A stretch of DNA of 64,000 bases, from contig CAXBCF010000004.1 in NCBI GenBank assembly GCA_963973975.1, positions 62,001-126,000 of the forward strand, given 5' to 3'. A model generated the notes under the pieces. That model was not told the DNA's origin, did not search any database, and was given only the letters and a program-made list of their open reading frames with translations. A program made the translations under genes and the position numbers. The number at the start of each line of letters is the position of its first letter. Positions within the stretch are counted from its first letter, which is position 1. Positions 8,279-18,543 of this stretch are shown here, piece by piece. The DNA is from UBA1494_A sp963973975 (lineage in GTDB: Bacteria; Bacteroidota; Bacteroidia; Flavobacteriales_E; Vicingaceae).

Positions 8279-9055
8279 ATGACAGAAATTAAACAAAAAG
8301 ATCTTTTAGAGGCAGGTGTTCACTTTGGACACTTAAAAAGAAAATGGCATCCAAAAATGGCTCCATACATTTTCATGGAGAAAAATGGAATCCATATCAT
8401 TGACCTGAATAAAACTGCAGTGAAATTAAGTGAAGCTGCACAAGCAGTAGAACAAATTGCAAAATCAGGTAAGAAAATATTATTTGTTGCCACAAAAAAA
8501 CAAGCTAAAGAGGTTGTTGAAAATCGTGTAAAACCTACCGCAATGCCATATGTTACAGAAAGATGGCCTGGAGGTATGTTGACTAATTTTGCTACAATTA
8601 GAAAAGCAGTTAGAAAAATGTCAACTATTGACAACATGATGAAAGATGGCACTTTTAAAGTACTTTCAAAAAGAGAAAGACTTCAAATTACACGTCAGAG
8701 AGCTAAATTAGAAAGAGATTTAGGAAGTATTTCTGATTTGAATCGCCTACCCGCTGCTCTTTTTATTGTTGATATTAAGAAAGAACACATTGCAGTAGCT
8801 GAAGCTAAAAAATTGAATATTCCAACTTTTGCTATTGTTGATACCAACTCTAACCCAACATTGGTTGACTTTCCAATCCCTGCTAATGACGATGCATCAA
8901 AATCAATTGATAAGATTTTAGAGGTTATTTGTGGAGCTGTTTCAAATGGACTAGAGAATAGAAAAGTAGAAAAAGATAAAAATAAAACAGCTGCTGATAA
9001 AAATACTGCTCAAGCTAAATCAAAAGCAGAAAAAGTAGAAGTAGCAGAAAAATAA
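8279..9055 (+). CDS. rpsB: 30S ribosomal protein S2
   Basis: A 258-residue S2 with the motifs LLEAGVHFGHLKRKWHPKM, RWPGGMLTNFATIRK, and IVDIKKEHIAVAEAKKLNIP. The last 30 residues are a Lys/Ala-rich tail typical of Bacteroidota S2. The order rpsB-tsf-pyrH is common across bacteria and is kept here. S2 binds the small subunit late, near the mRNA exit. Confidence 0.97.
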   Translation: MTEIKQKDLLEAGVHFGHLKRKWHPKMAPYIFMEKNGIHIIDLNKTAVKLSEAAQAVEQIAKSGKKILFVATKKQAKEVVENRVKPTAMPYVTERWPGGMLTNFATIRKAVRKMSTIDNMMKDGTFKVLSKRERLQITRQRAKLERDLGSISDLNRLPAALFIVDIKKEHIAVAEAKKLNIPTFAIVDTNSNPTLVDFPIPANDDASKSIDKILEVICGAVSNGLENRKVEKDKNKTAADKNTAQAKSKAEKVEVAEK

Positions 9056-9091
9056 GACTAAGTTTTAATAATCGTTTAAAATATTTTTGAG

Positions 9092-9925
9092 ATGGCAAAC
9101 ATTACAGCCGCAGATGTAAACAAATTAAGAAAGCACACTGGTGCCGGTATGATGGATTGTAAGAAAGCTTTAGTTGAAGCTGACGGAGATTTTGATAAAG
9201 CAATTGAGATTCTTAGAAAAAAAGGTCAAAAAGTTGCTGAAAAAAGAAGTGATCGCGATGCCAATGAAGGTGTTGTTATTGCAGGAATAACTGAAGATCA
9301 AAAATTTGCTGTGATGATTTCACTTAACTGTGAAACAGACTTTGTTGCAAAAAACGAAGAGTTTATTAATGTAGCTAATACAATTTTAAATGTAGCTTTG
9401 ACTATTAAGCCTGCTTCAATTACAGAATTAAAAGCTGCTAAATACGATAGCTCACTTACAGTTGAAGAAAAAATCACCGAGCAAATTGGAAAAATTGGTG
9501 AAAAGATTGATATTGGTGATTACGAGAAAATTGCTGCACATTTAACTGTTGCATATAACCACCCAGGATATAAAACTGCTACAATTATCGGTTTTAATAA
9601 AGATGGAGAAATGATTCAACAAGCTGGAAAAAATGTAGCCATGCAAATTGCTGCAATGAATCCAATTGCTATTGACTCTGATGGAGTAAGCGAAGAAATT
9701 AAAAACCGAGAACTAGAAATAGGGAAAGAGCAAGCAATCAAAGAAGGCAAGCCTGAAAACATTGTAGATAAAATTGCTGAAGGAAGACTTCAAAAATATT
9801 TCAAAGAAAATACCTTGTTAAATCAACAATACTTCGTAGACAATAAGCTATCTGTAAAAGATTACCTTAACAGTGTCGATAAAGAATTAAAAGTTGAAGA
9901 TTTCAAGCGTTGTTCTTTAGTTTAG
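9092..9925 (+). CDS. tsf: translation elongation factor Ts
   Basis: A 277-residue EF-Ts, the GDP-exchange factor for EF-Tu. It begins with the UBA-like domain (ADVNKLRKHTGAGMMDCKKAL) and has the EF-Tu-contacting TDFVAKN motif and two further exchange-domain signatures (AMQIAAMNP). It is 36 bases downstream of rpsB on the same transcript and is followed by a strong terminator. Confidence 0.97.
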   Translation: MANITAADVNKLRKHTGAGMMDCKKALVEADGDFDKAIEILRKKGQKVAEKRSDRDANEGVVIAGITEDQKFAVMISLNCETDFVAKNEEFINVANTILNVALTIKPASITELKAAKYDSSLTVEEKITEQIGKIGEKIDIGDYEKIAAHLTVAYNHPGYKTATIIGFNKDGEMIQQAGKNVAMQIAAMNPIAIDSDGVSEEIKNRELEIGKEQAIKEGKPENIVDKIAEGRLQKYFKENTLLNQQYFVDNKLSVKDYLNSVDKELKVEDFKRCSLV

Positions 9926-9932
9926 AATTTTG

Positions 9933-9968
9933 TAAAAAGAGAATTATTTTTTAATTCTCTTTTTTTTT
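9933..9968 (+). terminator. rho-independent terminator after tsf
   Basis: AAAAGAGAATTA and its complement TAATTCTCTTTT form a stem with a short T loop, followed by a run of eight or more T. It separates rpsB-tsf from pyrH. Confidence 0.85.
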
Positions 9969-10009
9969 GCCTAAAATTCACCTATTTCTAAATTATTTAA
10001 AATCAAAAT

Positions 10010-10720
10010 ATGAGCTATAAAAGAATTCTTTTAAAATTGAGTGGAGAGGCCCTAATGGGCGAAAAGCAATTTGGAATTGATCACGATCGGATTAATCAAT
10101 ATGCTTTGGAAATTAAGGAGATAGTAAATGAAGGAGTTGAAGTAGCCATTGTTATTGGTGGAGGTAATATCTTTAGAGGTATTCAGGCTGTTGACGGTGG
10201 AATTGAAAGAGTTCAAGGTGATTACATGGGCATGTTAGCTACTGTAATTAATAGCATGGCATTGCAGTCGGCTTTAGAAGAGGTAAATGTATTTACTCGA
10301 CTTCAAACTGCTATTAAGATGGAGCAAATTGCAGAACCGTATATACGCAGAAGAGCAGTAAGGCACTTAGAAAAAGGGAGAGTAGTTATTTTTGGTGCAG
10401 GAACAGGTAATCCTTATTTTACAACTGATACCGCTGCCAGTCTTCGTGCAATTGAAGTAGAGGCAGATGTTATTTTAAAAGGCACCCGTGTTGATGGTAT
10501 TTACGATAAAGATCCTGAAAAACATACTGATGCTATCAAATACGATAAAATTTCTTTTACAGAAGTCTATGAGAAAGGCTTAAACGTAATGGATTTAACT
10601 GCTTTCACACTTTGCAATGAAAATAAGCTACCCATCATAGTATTTGACATGAACACTCCAGGCAATTTAAAAAAGATTGTTTGCACTGATGAGCATGTAG
10701 GAACCTTAGTGGAGTTTTAG
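10010..10720 (+). CDS. pyrH: UMP kinase (uridylate kinase)
   Basis: A 236-residue amino-acid-kinase-family UMP kinase (ATP + UMP to ADP + UDP), a hexameric cytoplasmic enzyme of pyrimidine synthesis. Diagnostic motifs: KLSGEALMG at the N-terminus (phosphate binding), IGGGNIFRG, GDYMGMLATVINSMAL, GTGNPYFTTDTAA, and VDGIYDKDP. Full family length. It follows tsf but is separated by a terminator, so it probably has its own promoter. Confidence 0.97.
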   Translation: MSYKRILLKLSGEALMGEKQFGIDHDRINQYALEIKEIVNEGVEVAIVIGGGNIFRGIQAVDGGIERVQGDYMGMLATVINSMALQSALEEVNVFTRLQTAIKMEQIAEPYIRRRAVRHLEKGRVVIFGAGTGNPYFTTDTAASLRAIEVEADVILKGTRVDGIYDKDPEKHTDAIKYDKISFTEVYEKGLNVMDLTAFTLCNENKLPIIVFDMNTPGNLKKIVCTDEHVGTLVEF

Positions 10721-10825
10721 TTCAACCACTTTCTTTGCTTCAAATCTTTTATTTTCATTCAATTTACTTTAGCTTTTTAAACTGATTTTCATAATTAGTT
10801 AGGATATTAATTATCTTTACTCATT

Positions 10826-12898
10826 ATGTCATTCAATTGGAATCAATTACCACTTGTTAGGGTACTCATACCCTTTATTATTGGTCTTTTACTAGCCAGG
10901 TTTTGGATCGATTTTAATACCGTGGAGCTTAATAGTTTAATAGGTTTCATTGCGTTTAGTTTTATAGTATTATTTTTAATAGACAAATTCTATTTTTCTA
11001 AAAAATGGAACAGTCGTTTTCTCTTTGGCGTTTTAATTCAGCTACTTATAATTGGTCTAGCTGTTTTATATTCGATTCAAAATCAAAAAATTAATAAGCA
11101 ACCATACATTTCTCAAGATGATGAATTGATTTGGCTAGCTAAGGTCGTTGACGTTCAAGAAAAAGCTAGAACAAAGCAGACTTTATTGATAGAATTGAGT
11201 CATGTTTATAACGATAGTACATGGAAAGAACTGAAATCAGAGGTAATTATTTACTTTTCAGACTCAAGCAAAATTAGCGTTGGAGATGTAATTGCAGGTT
11301 CCTCTTATTTTAAAGAGTTTTCAGAACCACTAAATCCTGCACAGTTTAATTTTAAGCAATATAATTTCAATAAATACCGCTATTATTTTGCATTTGAAGA
11401 TCGAGTAACAATACTTGATCATAAGCAAAGCGTTAATTCTTTGGCTGCTGCTTCCAGGGTAAAGCTGGAAGAAGGATTTGTTCAAATGGGAATTCAGAAC
11501 GATGAATTAGCAGTTCTAAAAGCGTTGACTTTGGGCGATAAATCCGAAATAAATCCTGATTTGAGATCGAAATTCGCTGAGGCTGGAGCAATGCATATAC
11601 TAGCTGTTTCCGGATTGCATGTTGGAATTATTTTTCTAATTCTATCTCAAATACTCAACTTTTTAGGGAATAGGAATTTTCAGCGTTGGTTAAAAGCACT
11701 GCTATTACTAATTGGAATATGGGCTTTCGCTTTACTCACAGGGTTTTCTCCATCTGTTCAACGTGCTTCGTGGATGTTTTCATTTATTATTCTAGCTACT
11801 GCTTTGAAACGAGATACAAATGTGATAAATTCTTTGGCAGCATCAGCATTGTTACTGTTGTTGATAGATCCAAATGTGCTTTTTGAAGTTGGATTTCAAC
11901 TTTCTTATTCAGCAGTATTGGGAATTGTATTGATTTACCCAAAGCTTTTTCCACTTTTTAAAACTGAAAATAAGTGGATCAATAAGGTGATAGGGTTATT
12001 TGTTGTTTCGTTTGCAGCTCAATTAGCAACAATGCCACTTTCAATCTATTACTTTCATCAATTTCCCAATTGGTTTTTGATAACTAATTTATTTGCAATT
12101 CCTTTAGCTTTTGTCATTGTTTCAGGTGGTTTTATTTTAAGCATTGTCTGGTTGTTGATTGGAAATGATTTTTATTTAGGAACTATTTTAAATAAAACAC
12201 TTCAATTTTTAAATTATTTAGTTGATCTGAGTGCTTTATTGCCCTATTCTGCTATAACAGGCATATGGTTTCAGCCAATAAGTATTCTGCTTTTTTATGT
12301 TTCAGCTGTATTTTTTATAATATTCCTTTATTTTAACCGGAAAGGAGCATTACTAGTCTGTCTGAGTTTAATTTTTGTAGTATTCACCTTTGAGCTTACA
12401 CTTGACTACAAGCAGTTACATAAAAAGAAAATAGTATTTTATGCTTTAAAAGCAGATGTGATTTCGGTTGTTAATGGAATAGAAGCAGCAGTTTTCATTA
12501 ATGATTCCTTACTTGATTATTACGATCAATTGACTGTAGAGCAACACCTACAAAGTGTTGGAATTACTAAAATCTCGTGGATATTTAATGATTTAGATTC
12601 AATCAACCATCGGTTGTTTAATTATAGGAGAATTAGTGATTTTAAAGAACTACGTGCCTTCAATCATCGAATTAATTTTATTGAAAATATAAATGGTCTA
12701 ATTGATTTGAACGCCAATACAGTTTTTTTGCAAAAAGATATACCTATTAATGAGCTATTAATTGATAAAATTCCACCCAATATTAAATTGGTATTTTCAT
12801 CAAAAATTCCCACTTGGTCTAAAAAGCACCTTGAATTTTCTGATGAGTTTCCAGTTCAATTTTTGAGTAGTGACGGATATTTTGAATTGAGCTTCTAG
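10826..12898 (+). CDS. comEC: ComEC/Rec2-family DNA-uptake channel protein
   Basis: A 690-residue polytopic inner-membrane protein. It has an N-terminal pair of membrane segments and a soluble OB-like domain (DUF4131, residues about 30-190), then the Competence domain with the signature ILAVSGLHVGIIFLILS near residue 265 and about eight further membrane segments (to about residue 520). ComEC carries single-stranded DNA into the cytoplasm during transformation. The C-terminal 160 residues lack the HxHxDH motif of the metallo-beta-lactamase domain found in Bacillus ComEC, so the nuclease part is absent or too diverged to see, as in many Bacteroidota copies. Confidence 0.9.
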   Translation: MSFNWNQLPLVRVLIPFIIGLLLARFWIDFNTVELNSLIGFIAFSFIVLFLIDKFYFSKKWNSRFLFGVLIQLLIIGLAVLYSIQNQKINKQPYISQDDELIWLAKVVDVQEKARTKQTLLIELSHVYNDSTWKELKSEVIIYFSDSSKISVGDVIAGSSYFKEFSEPLNPAQFNFKQYNFNKYRYYFAFEDRVTILDHKQSVNSLAAASRVKLEEGFVQMGIQNDELAVLKALTLGDKSEINPDLRSKFAEAGAMHILAVSGLHVGIIFLILSQILNFLGNRNFQRWLKALLLLIGIWAFALLTGFSPSVQRASWMFSFIILATALKRDTNVINSLAASALLLLLIDPNVLFEVGFQLSYSAVLGIVLIYPKLFPLFKTENKWINKVIGLFVVSFAAQLATMPLSIYYFHQFPNWFLITNLFAIPLAFVIVSGGFILSIVWLLIGNDFYLGTILNKTLQFLNYLVDLSALLPYSAITGIWFQPISILLFYVSAVFFIIFLYFNRKGALLVCLSLIFVVFTFELTLDYKQLHKKKIVFYALKADVISVVNGIEAAVFINDSLLDYYDQLTVEQHLQSVGITKISWIFNDLDSINHRLFNYRRISDFKELRAFNHRINFIENINGLIDLNANTVFLQKDIPINELLIDKIPPNIKLVFSSKIPTWSKKHLEFSDEFPVQFLSSDGYFELSF

Positions 12899-13082
12899 CT
12901 AAAAAAACAGTGGGTTTAATGGAAATGTTAAGTTAACATAAACAAAGCGTTTGTTTTTATGGTTATTTTTATAATCTTAAAAGATTGAATGCATGAAACT
13001 ATAAGTCTGTTTCTCTACTTATAATATAATTTCTGTAAACAAAAATATATTCTCTTTATAAAGATAAGTATTAGTAAAAAAT

Positions 13083-16000
13083 ATGAAAAAACTTCCACTA
13101 CTTGGCCTTTTCGTAGCAGTATTTCTTTTCCCATTTATTGCTATTTCACAAAAAGCAGTTATTCCGTCAGAAGAAAACGGCTTTGAAAAAATTGCAGTTC
13201 AATACCGATTTGATTCTACTAGAGCTTTACCAAGCTATGTTCAATTCTCTAAAAATAATGGAATCAACGAAGCAACTTTTTTTCAAAAGCTTTCGAGTGT
13301 ATACAATATCAGTAATGATTTCAATTTTGTATTAGCTAATGAGGTAAGTGATCAAATTGGACAAATTCATCGTAATTACCAACAGTATTTCAGCGGAATT
13401 AAAGTTGCCTATTCTGTGCTTAAAACTCATTCTGAAAATGGAAAGGTTATAGCTTTTAACGGTAATTTTATTAAGCAAGTACCCAAAACAACAAGTCCTG
13501 GAATTAGTAAAGAACTTGCTTTTCAAAAAGCATTAGACTTTGTTGGAGCAGAAAGTTATTATGGTGATTTAGCTAATTTCTATAGCTATGAATTGAAAGA
13601 GCAAAATGGGTCTCTTCGTTTTTTGCCAAACTTTCTCACAGTTGATGAGAGTAAAAGCCTGGCATTGTGTTATGAATTTAATTTATACGCAAAAGAACCA
13701 TTTAACAGAACTTTGATTTTTGTAAATGCTGCAACAGGAGAAATAGTATTTACCGAAAGTCAGGTTCATGAAGGAAATTCTAAAGGAACTGCCGTTACTG
13801 GGTATAGTGATACACAATCTATAACAACAGATAGTTTATCTACTGTTTTTCGATTGAGAGATACTTTAAGAGGAAATGGAGTGGAAACTTATAACGCTCA
13901 AAGAACTAGAAACTATGCAGCTGCTATTGATTTTACAGATAATGATAACTTTTGGAATAATTTTAATACGAATCTCAATCAATATGCTACTGATGCTCAT
14001 TGGGGGACACAAAAATTCTATGATTATTTAGATTCGGTATTTCAACGAAATAGCATTGATGGTTTAGGTTTTACGTTGAAAAGCTATGTGCATGTAGATA
14101 ATAATTTAGTAAATGCTTTTTGGGATGGTCAAAGAATGTCTTATGGTGATGGAAACGGCACAACTTTTAGTCCTTTAACAACTTTAGATATAGTGGGCCA
14201 TGAAATAGCTCATGGATTAACTGATTTTACTTCAGACTTGATTTATGCGAATGAATCAGGAGCTTTAAACGAATCGTTCAGTGATATTTTTGGAACCACT
14301 ATAGAGTTTTGGGCGCGCTCAAATCGGGCAAATTGGACTATTGGAGAAGATATTGGTGGAGCCTTTAGAAGTATGCTTAATCCCAAGCAATTTGGAGACC
14401 CAGATACTTACGAAGGTCAATTTTGGATTGATCAAGATTGTATTCCAACATCTGGAAATGATCGTTGTGGAGTTCATACAAACAGTGGTGTTCAAAACAA
14501 ATGGTTCTATTTATTATCAGAGGGTGGTATAGGAGTAAATGATATGGCTGATAGCTTTCAAGTGAACGGAATTGGAATTCAAAAAGCTGAACAAATTGCA
14601 TATAGAAATCTGACAATTTATTTAAACCCTTCTTCAAATTTCGATGATGCACGGTTTTATGCCATTGTATCTGCAATTGATTTGTATGGAGCATGCTCTC
14701 CTGAAGTGGAAGCTACAACTAATGCATGGCATGCTGTAGGGGTAGGAAATAGGTATGAATCAGGTGTAAGTGCAGAATTTGGTGCACAATTAGATACCGC
14801 TTTTTGTTTTACTCCAGTAGCTGTTCAATTTTTCAGTAGTGGCTCAAATGTGCAGCAATTCACTTGGGTATTTGGAAATGGAGATAGTAGTAATTCACGA
14901 ACTCCAGTCGTATTGTTCGATAGTTTGGGTGTTTTCGATGTGAGTCTATTTGCAGATGGTGGTACTTGTGGTTCTGATACTATTGTGAAATCAAACTACA
15001 TCGTAATAGATACCTCAATCTCTTGTGCCTACTTTTTAGGAAATACAACAAATACTATTGTTTCAGATTGTGAAGGTAGATTGTTTGATTCAGGTGGATT
15101 AAATGGGAGTTATGATTTAAATGTTAATGGAGAATTTGTAATAGATGTCCCATTTGCAGATTTCATAACCTTGGATTTTGTTAAATTAGAAGTTGAAGCA
15201 GGCACAGGTTTTAGTTGTAATCGGGATTATGTTGAAGTTTTTGATGGAATAGCTACCAATGCCAAAAGTCTTGGAAGGTTTTGTGCCAATCATTTACCCC
15301 AAGGAAATCAAATAATAACATCTACAAATAAAGTAAAAATTAAGTTTCGCTCTGATCGATTAAATTCGGCACCTGGCTTTTTAATTGAGTGGGCTTGCCA
15401 AAGTGCAAGTTTACCTCCGATTGCAGATTTTTCAGCCAATGTTGACACTTCGTGTACTGGACAAGTTAAATTTAAAAACTTAACAAACAATACTTATACT
15501 CAACAAATATGGGATTTTGGCGATGGAACTTTTTCTACCGAACAAAATCCATCTCATCTGTATAATTCGAACGGAAATTTCGATGTAAGATTAATTGCTT
15601 CTAACTCAGTTGGTTCAGATACTGTTGTAAAATCATCAATTGTTAATATAAATCGACCATTAGGTCCCAATTCAATTAGTGATACATTCTGTTTGGGACA
15701 ACGTGCAGGATTTAGAATAAATACAACTGAAACATTATTATGGTATAGAGATACAACAACTAATTCAATTTTTACAGGTGATACTATTACAATTGGGTTT
15801 CTTCAAAGAGATACCACTCTGTACGTTAAAGAACTTGCACGAGAAACTTCATTTTTTGGAGGAAAGATGTTGAATACAGGTGCCGGAAACTATTCAAATG
15901 ACAATGATTACATAGAATTTGATGTGCATGAACCAATAATTATTGAGTCTATTCTATTTTTTCCAAACCGCTCTGGTAACAGAACTTTAGATATTAGAAA

Positions 16001-16598
16001 TAATCGAGGAGAAATAGTTCAGTCAAAAGAATTATTTATTCCAGGAAGCCCATTATTAGTTACTGTTAATGTTACACTTGATGCAGATACTAACTACAGA
16101 ATTTCAATTAGTGATCGTGAAACTGGATTGTTTAAAAACACTTCAGGTGCTTCTTTCCCTTATCAAATTTCCAATTTGGTGACATTAAAAGGAAGTAACT
16201 TGCCTTCAGGAGAATATCCTTATTTTTTTCGTTGGAAGGTGAAAGCCTTAGATTGTGAAAGTACTTTTTCAACCGTGAAAGCAATTTTAGACACAACTTG
16301 TGTAGTAACAGGAATTGAAGCAATTAATGCTAATCAAGAAGAGAGTTTTAGAATTTATCCTAACCCTGTTAATAATCAGCTTAACATTGTTTTGAATGAT
16401 TTTGTAGCCAATCAGACTTATGAAATTTCAATTTATTCTGCCCAAGGTCAATTAGTTTATTTTGAAGATAATTTGAAGAAAGAAGGGCCTCATCAAGAAT
16501 TAAATGTTGATTTCTCATCTTTTGCTTCCGGATTGTATGTTGTGCAATTGAGAAACAATCAATTTATTCAAACTAAAAAGCTAATCAAGTCAGAATAA
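13083..16598 (+). CDS. secreted M4 (thermolysin-type) metalloprotease with PKD, CUB and T9SS sorting domains
   Basis: A 1171-residue protease. Order: signal peptide (ends AIS-Q), FTP-type inhibitory propeptide (about residues 60-220), M4 catalytic and C-terminal domains with the zinc motif HEIAHG near residue 372 and the third ligand in the downstream NESFSDIFG, then PKD domain 1 (about 585-640), a CUB domain (about 655-775, with paired cysteines and YVEVFDG), PKD domain 2 (WDFGDGTFSTEQNPSHLY, about 785-855), a further beta domain, and a type IX sorting domain (YPNPVNNQLNI to KLIKSE). It should be exported as an inactive precursor, cut, and displayed on or released from the cell surface to degrade proteins. 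Confidence 0.95.
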   Translation: MKKLPLLGLFVAVFLFPFIAISQKAVIPSEENGFEKIAVQYRFDSTRALPSYVQFSKNNGINEATFFQKLSSVYNISNDFNFVLANEVSDQIGQIHRNYQQYFSGIKVAYSVLKTHSENGKVIAFNGNFIKQVPKTTSPGISKELAFQKALDFVGAESYYGDLANFYSYELKEQNGSLRFLPNFLTVDESKSLALCYEFNLYAKEPFNRTLIFVNAATGEIVFTESQVHEGNSKGTAVTGYSDTQSITTDSLSTVFRLRDTLRGNGVETYNAQRTRNYAAAIDFTDNDNFWNNFNTNLNQYATDAHWGTQKFYDYLDSVFQRNSIDGLGFTLKSYVHVDNNLVNAFWDGQRMSYGDGNGTTFSPLTTLDIVGHEIAHGLTDFTSDLIYANESGALNESFSDIFGTTIEFWARSNRANWTIGEDIGGAFRSMLNPKQFGDPDTYEGQFWIDQDCIPTSGNDRCGVHTNSGVQNKWFYLLSEGGIGVNDMADSFQVNGIGIQKAEQIAYRNLTIYLNPSSNFDDARFYAIVSAIDLYGACSPEVEATTNAWHAVGVGNRYESGVSAEFGAQLDTAFCFTPVAVQFFSSGSNVQQFTWVFGNGDSSNSRTPVVLFDSLGVFDVSLFADGGTCGSDTIVKSNYIVIDTSISCAYFLGNTTNTIVSDCEGRLFDSGGLNGSYDLNVNGEFVIDVPFADFITLDFVKLEVEAGTGFSCNRDYVEVFDGIATNAKSLGRFCANHLPQGNQIITSTNKVKIKFRSDRLNSAPGFLIEWACQSASLPPIADFSANVDTSCTGQVKFKNLTNNTYTQQIWDFGDGTFSTEQNPSHLYNSNGNFDVRLIASNSVGSDTVVKSSIVNINRPLGPNSISDTFCLGQRAGFRINTTETLLWYRDTTTNSIFTGDTITIGFLQRDTTLYVKELARETSFFGGKMLNTGAGNYSNDNDYIEFDVHEPIIIESILFFPNRSGNRTLDIRNNRGEIVQSKELFIPGSPLLVTVNVTLDADTNYRISISDRETGLFKNTSGASFPYQISNLVTLKGSNLPSGEYPYFFRWKVKALDCESTFSTVKAILDTTCVVTGIEAINANQEESFRIYPNPVNNQLNIVLNDFVANQTYEISIYSAQGQLVYFEDNLKKEGPHQELNVDFSSFASGLYVVQLRNNQFIQTKKLIKSE

Positions 16599-16611
16599 TA
16601 TCATTTAAATT

Positions 16612-17511
16612 TTGAAATATTGTAGAAAGGGACAAGCGTATTTCTTAATTTTTTTGGCTATTTTATTTGCAACAACTGCTTTTGCTCAGGTTGATACAGT
16701 TAAGCAAAAAGAAGACAAGTACCGCAATTATTTATTATACACAGGAATTGCTTACACAGGTTCTTTATTGGCGCTGAACCAGCTTTGGTACAGTGATTAT
16801 GAGCGTGGAAGTTTTCGAACCTTTAACGACAACAAGGAGTGGTTGCAAATGGACAAGGCAGGACATGTTTTTTCTGCCTATGCTTTGAGTTCATTTAGTT
16901 ATGAACTTTTAAAAGGGAAAAAGGAATTTGATTCCAAAGCCGCATTGGTGAGTTCTGCTTCAGCTTTTTTATTTCTTGGTACCATTGAGCTAATGGATGG
17001 CTATAGCGCTAAATGGGGGTTTTCTTGGGGAGATTTAATTGCAAATACAACTGGAATCGGAATTTTCTATGCGCAAGAAGCCATTTTTCATCGACAGATT
17101 ATGCGCTTAAAATTTTCTTATCAGCCAACCAAGTATCGTGAAGTGAGACCAAATTTATTGGGAAGCAATGAGCTAGAAGGAATAATTAAAGATTACAACG
17201 GACAAATTTATTGGGCATCTATCAACTTGAACGAAATAAGTGATAAGATCCAACCTAAATGGTTGAATCTTGCATTTGGCTATGGAGCAAAAGGGATGGT
17301 GTCGGCAAATAAAAATACTTTTTCTGATTTACAATCCTTTTCAAGAGAGCGACAATACTTTTTGAGTTTTGATGTAGATTTTAGAAAAATACCCACGTCG
17401 AAACCTTGGGTAAAAACAGTTTTAAAAGTAATCAATGTGATTAAAGTACCCTTTCCAAGCATGGAATTTAATCAAGGAGGTGGTAATAAGTTTCATTGGT
17501 TGTATTTTTAA
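16612..17511 (+). CDS. DUF2279-type membrane-associated lipid-phosphatase-like protein
   Basis: A 299-residue protein with an N-terminal signal sequence (ILFATTAFAQ) and TTG as the only plausible start, 13 bases after the protease gene. Features: NQLWYSDYERGSFRTFND, WLQMDKAGHVFSAYALS, then LMDGYSAKWGFSWGDLIANT, which is the pattern of the DUF2279/YfiM family, followed by a C-terminal beta-rich part. The family is predicted to sit in or near the outer membrane and has no proven activity. The short gap suggests cotranscription with the protease. Confidence 0.75.
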   Translation: MKYCRKGQAYFLIFLAILFATTAFAQVDTVKQKEDKYRNYLLYTGIAYTGSLLALNQLWYSDYERGSFRTFNDNKEWLQMDKAGHVFSAYALSSFSYELLKGKKEFDSKAALVSSASAFLFLGTIELMDGYSAKWGFSWGDLIANTTGIGIFYAQEAIFHRQIMRLKFSYQPTKYREVRPNLLGSNELEGIIKDYNGQIYWASINLNEISDKIQPKWLNLAFGYGAKGMVSANKNTFSDLQSFSRERQYFLSFDVDFRKIPTSKPWVKTVLKVINVIKVPFPSMEFNQGGGNKFHWLYF

Positions 17512-17522
17512 TATAATAAATG

Positions 17523-17545
17523 CTTGAATTAAATTCAATTTTTTT
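17523..17545 (+). terminator. weak rho-independent terminator
   Basis: TTGAAT and ATTCAA (17524-17538) flank a three-base loop and are followed by seven T. The stem is AT-only in the middle, so it may be weak. It lies 13 bases after the DUF2279 gene. Confidence 0.4.
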
Positions 17546-17619
17546 CATTTAGCATTATTCAATCTTAGTTTATTAGCTTGTAGCTAAGTATTGAACTTAG
17601 CACTAAGTTAGTTAGCTAA

Positions 17620-18543
17620 TTAGTATTGTTCATACCAACTGAATTTATCACTAACAATTTGTGACTTCTGTTTTTCTAAGTAGTTTAAAAATTCTTTAGA
17701 AACAGGAGAATGTTTTTTTCCTTTCAACCAGATTAAGCTCCATGTTGTTGTAATAGGTAAACCTTTAATTGGGATAATTTGTAAGTCGTTGTTTCGTAAT
17801 TCATTCCTAATTCCAATAAGCGGCATAATGGAATAGCCAAGCTCAGCTATTAGTGCTTGTTTTACCGCTTCGTTCGAGGTTAATTCCATTTTTTTTGTAA
17901 TTGGTATTTCATTCTTCTCAATAAAGAGTTCCATAGTTTGCCTTGTTCCTGAACCTTTTTCTCTAAAAATTAGCGGTAACTCTTTAAATATCTCTTTTGT
18001 TTTTATGTTAGTCTTAAACTTTGTTTTTGTGCTACCAACCAAGTATAGTTTATTGCTTAATAAATCAAGTTTCTCAACATTTAGACTTTTGGGCAATATA
18101 GAGACTAATGCAAAGTCTATTTCATTTTTTTCTAAGCTCTCAATAACTTTAATTTTATTGGTTACGTCCATCAGTAAATCAACTCCAGAGTGTTGTTGCA
18201 TAAAGTCACTTAAAAAGTAAGGCATGACATATTTACCTGTTGAAACTACTGAAATTTTTAACTTTCCTGTTAATTGCCCTTTAAATGCTAAGGTTTTATA
18301 ATTTATTGCATTAACTTGATTTATAATGTTTTCCGCTGCTTCGGCAATTTCTCTACCAAAATCAGTGATGTAAATTTTTCTACCAATAACTTCAGTTAAA
18401 GATATATCAAATTGCTCTTGAAAATTTTTGAGTTGAATTGAAACTGCTGGTTGAGTTAAATGTAACTCTTCTGAGGCTTTTGTAACACTTTGTGTTTGAA
18501 CAATTTTTAGGAAAATATGCAATTGATTTAATGTATAATTCAT
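17620..18543 (-). CDS. LysR-family regulator, CbbR/CmpR-like
   Basis: A 307-residue LysR protein: winged helix-turn-helix at residues 1-60 (SVTKASEELHLTQPAVSIQLKNFQ) and an effector-binding domain from about 90. The start of that domain reads KISVVSTGKYVMPYFLSDF and continues LLMDVTNKIKVIESL, the pattern typical of CbbR, CmpR and RbcR regulators of carbon fixation and bicarbonate uptake. Those respond to metabolites such as 2-oxoglutarate, NADP(H) or RuBP. It is divergent from icd, an unnamed small gene and an SbtA-type bicarbonate transporter, which are its likely targets. The assignment to this subfamily rests on sequence feel and context, not on a tree. Confidence 0.88.
   Translation of the reverse strand: MNYTLNQLHIFLKIVQTQSVTKASEELHLTQPAVSIQLKNFQEQFDISLTEVIGRKIYITDFGREIAEAAENIINQVNAINYKTLAFKGQLTGKLKISVVSTGKYVMPYFLSDFMQQHSGVDLLMDVTNKIKVIESLEKNEIDFALVSILPKSLNVEKLDLLSNKLYLVGSTKTKFKTNIKTKEIFKELPLIFREKGSGTRQTMELFIEKNEIPITKKMELTSNEAVKQALIAELGYSIMPLIGIRNELRNNDLQIIPIKGLPITTTWSLIWLKGKKHSPVSKEFLNYLEKQKSQIVSDKFSWYEQY

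Noticed and set aside
8320..8652. A 110-residue minus-strand frame inside rpsB
   Set aside because: Mirror of a ribosomal protein gene with no recognisable protein pattern.
10826..12898. Metallo-beta-lactamase nuclease domain in ComEC
   Set aside because: No HxHxDH motif in the C-terminal part.
12899..13082. tRNA or small RNA before the M4 protease gene
   Set aside because: No clover-leaf, no conserved TTCNANNC loop; plain AT-rich leader.
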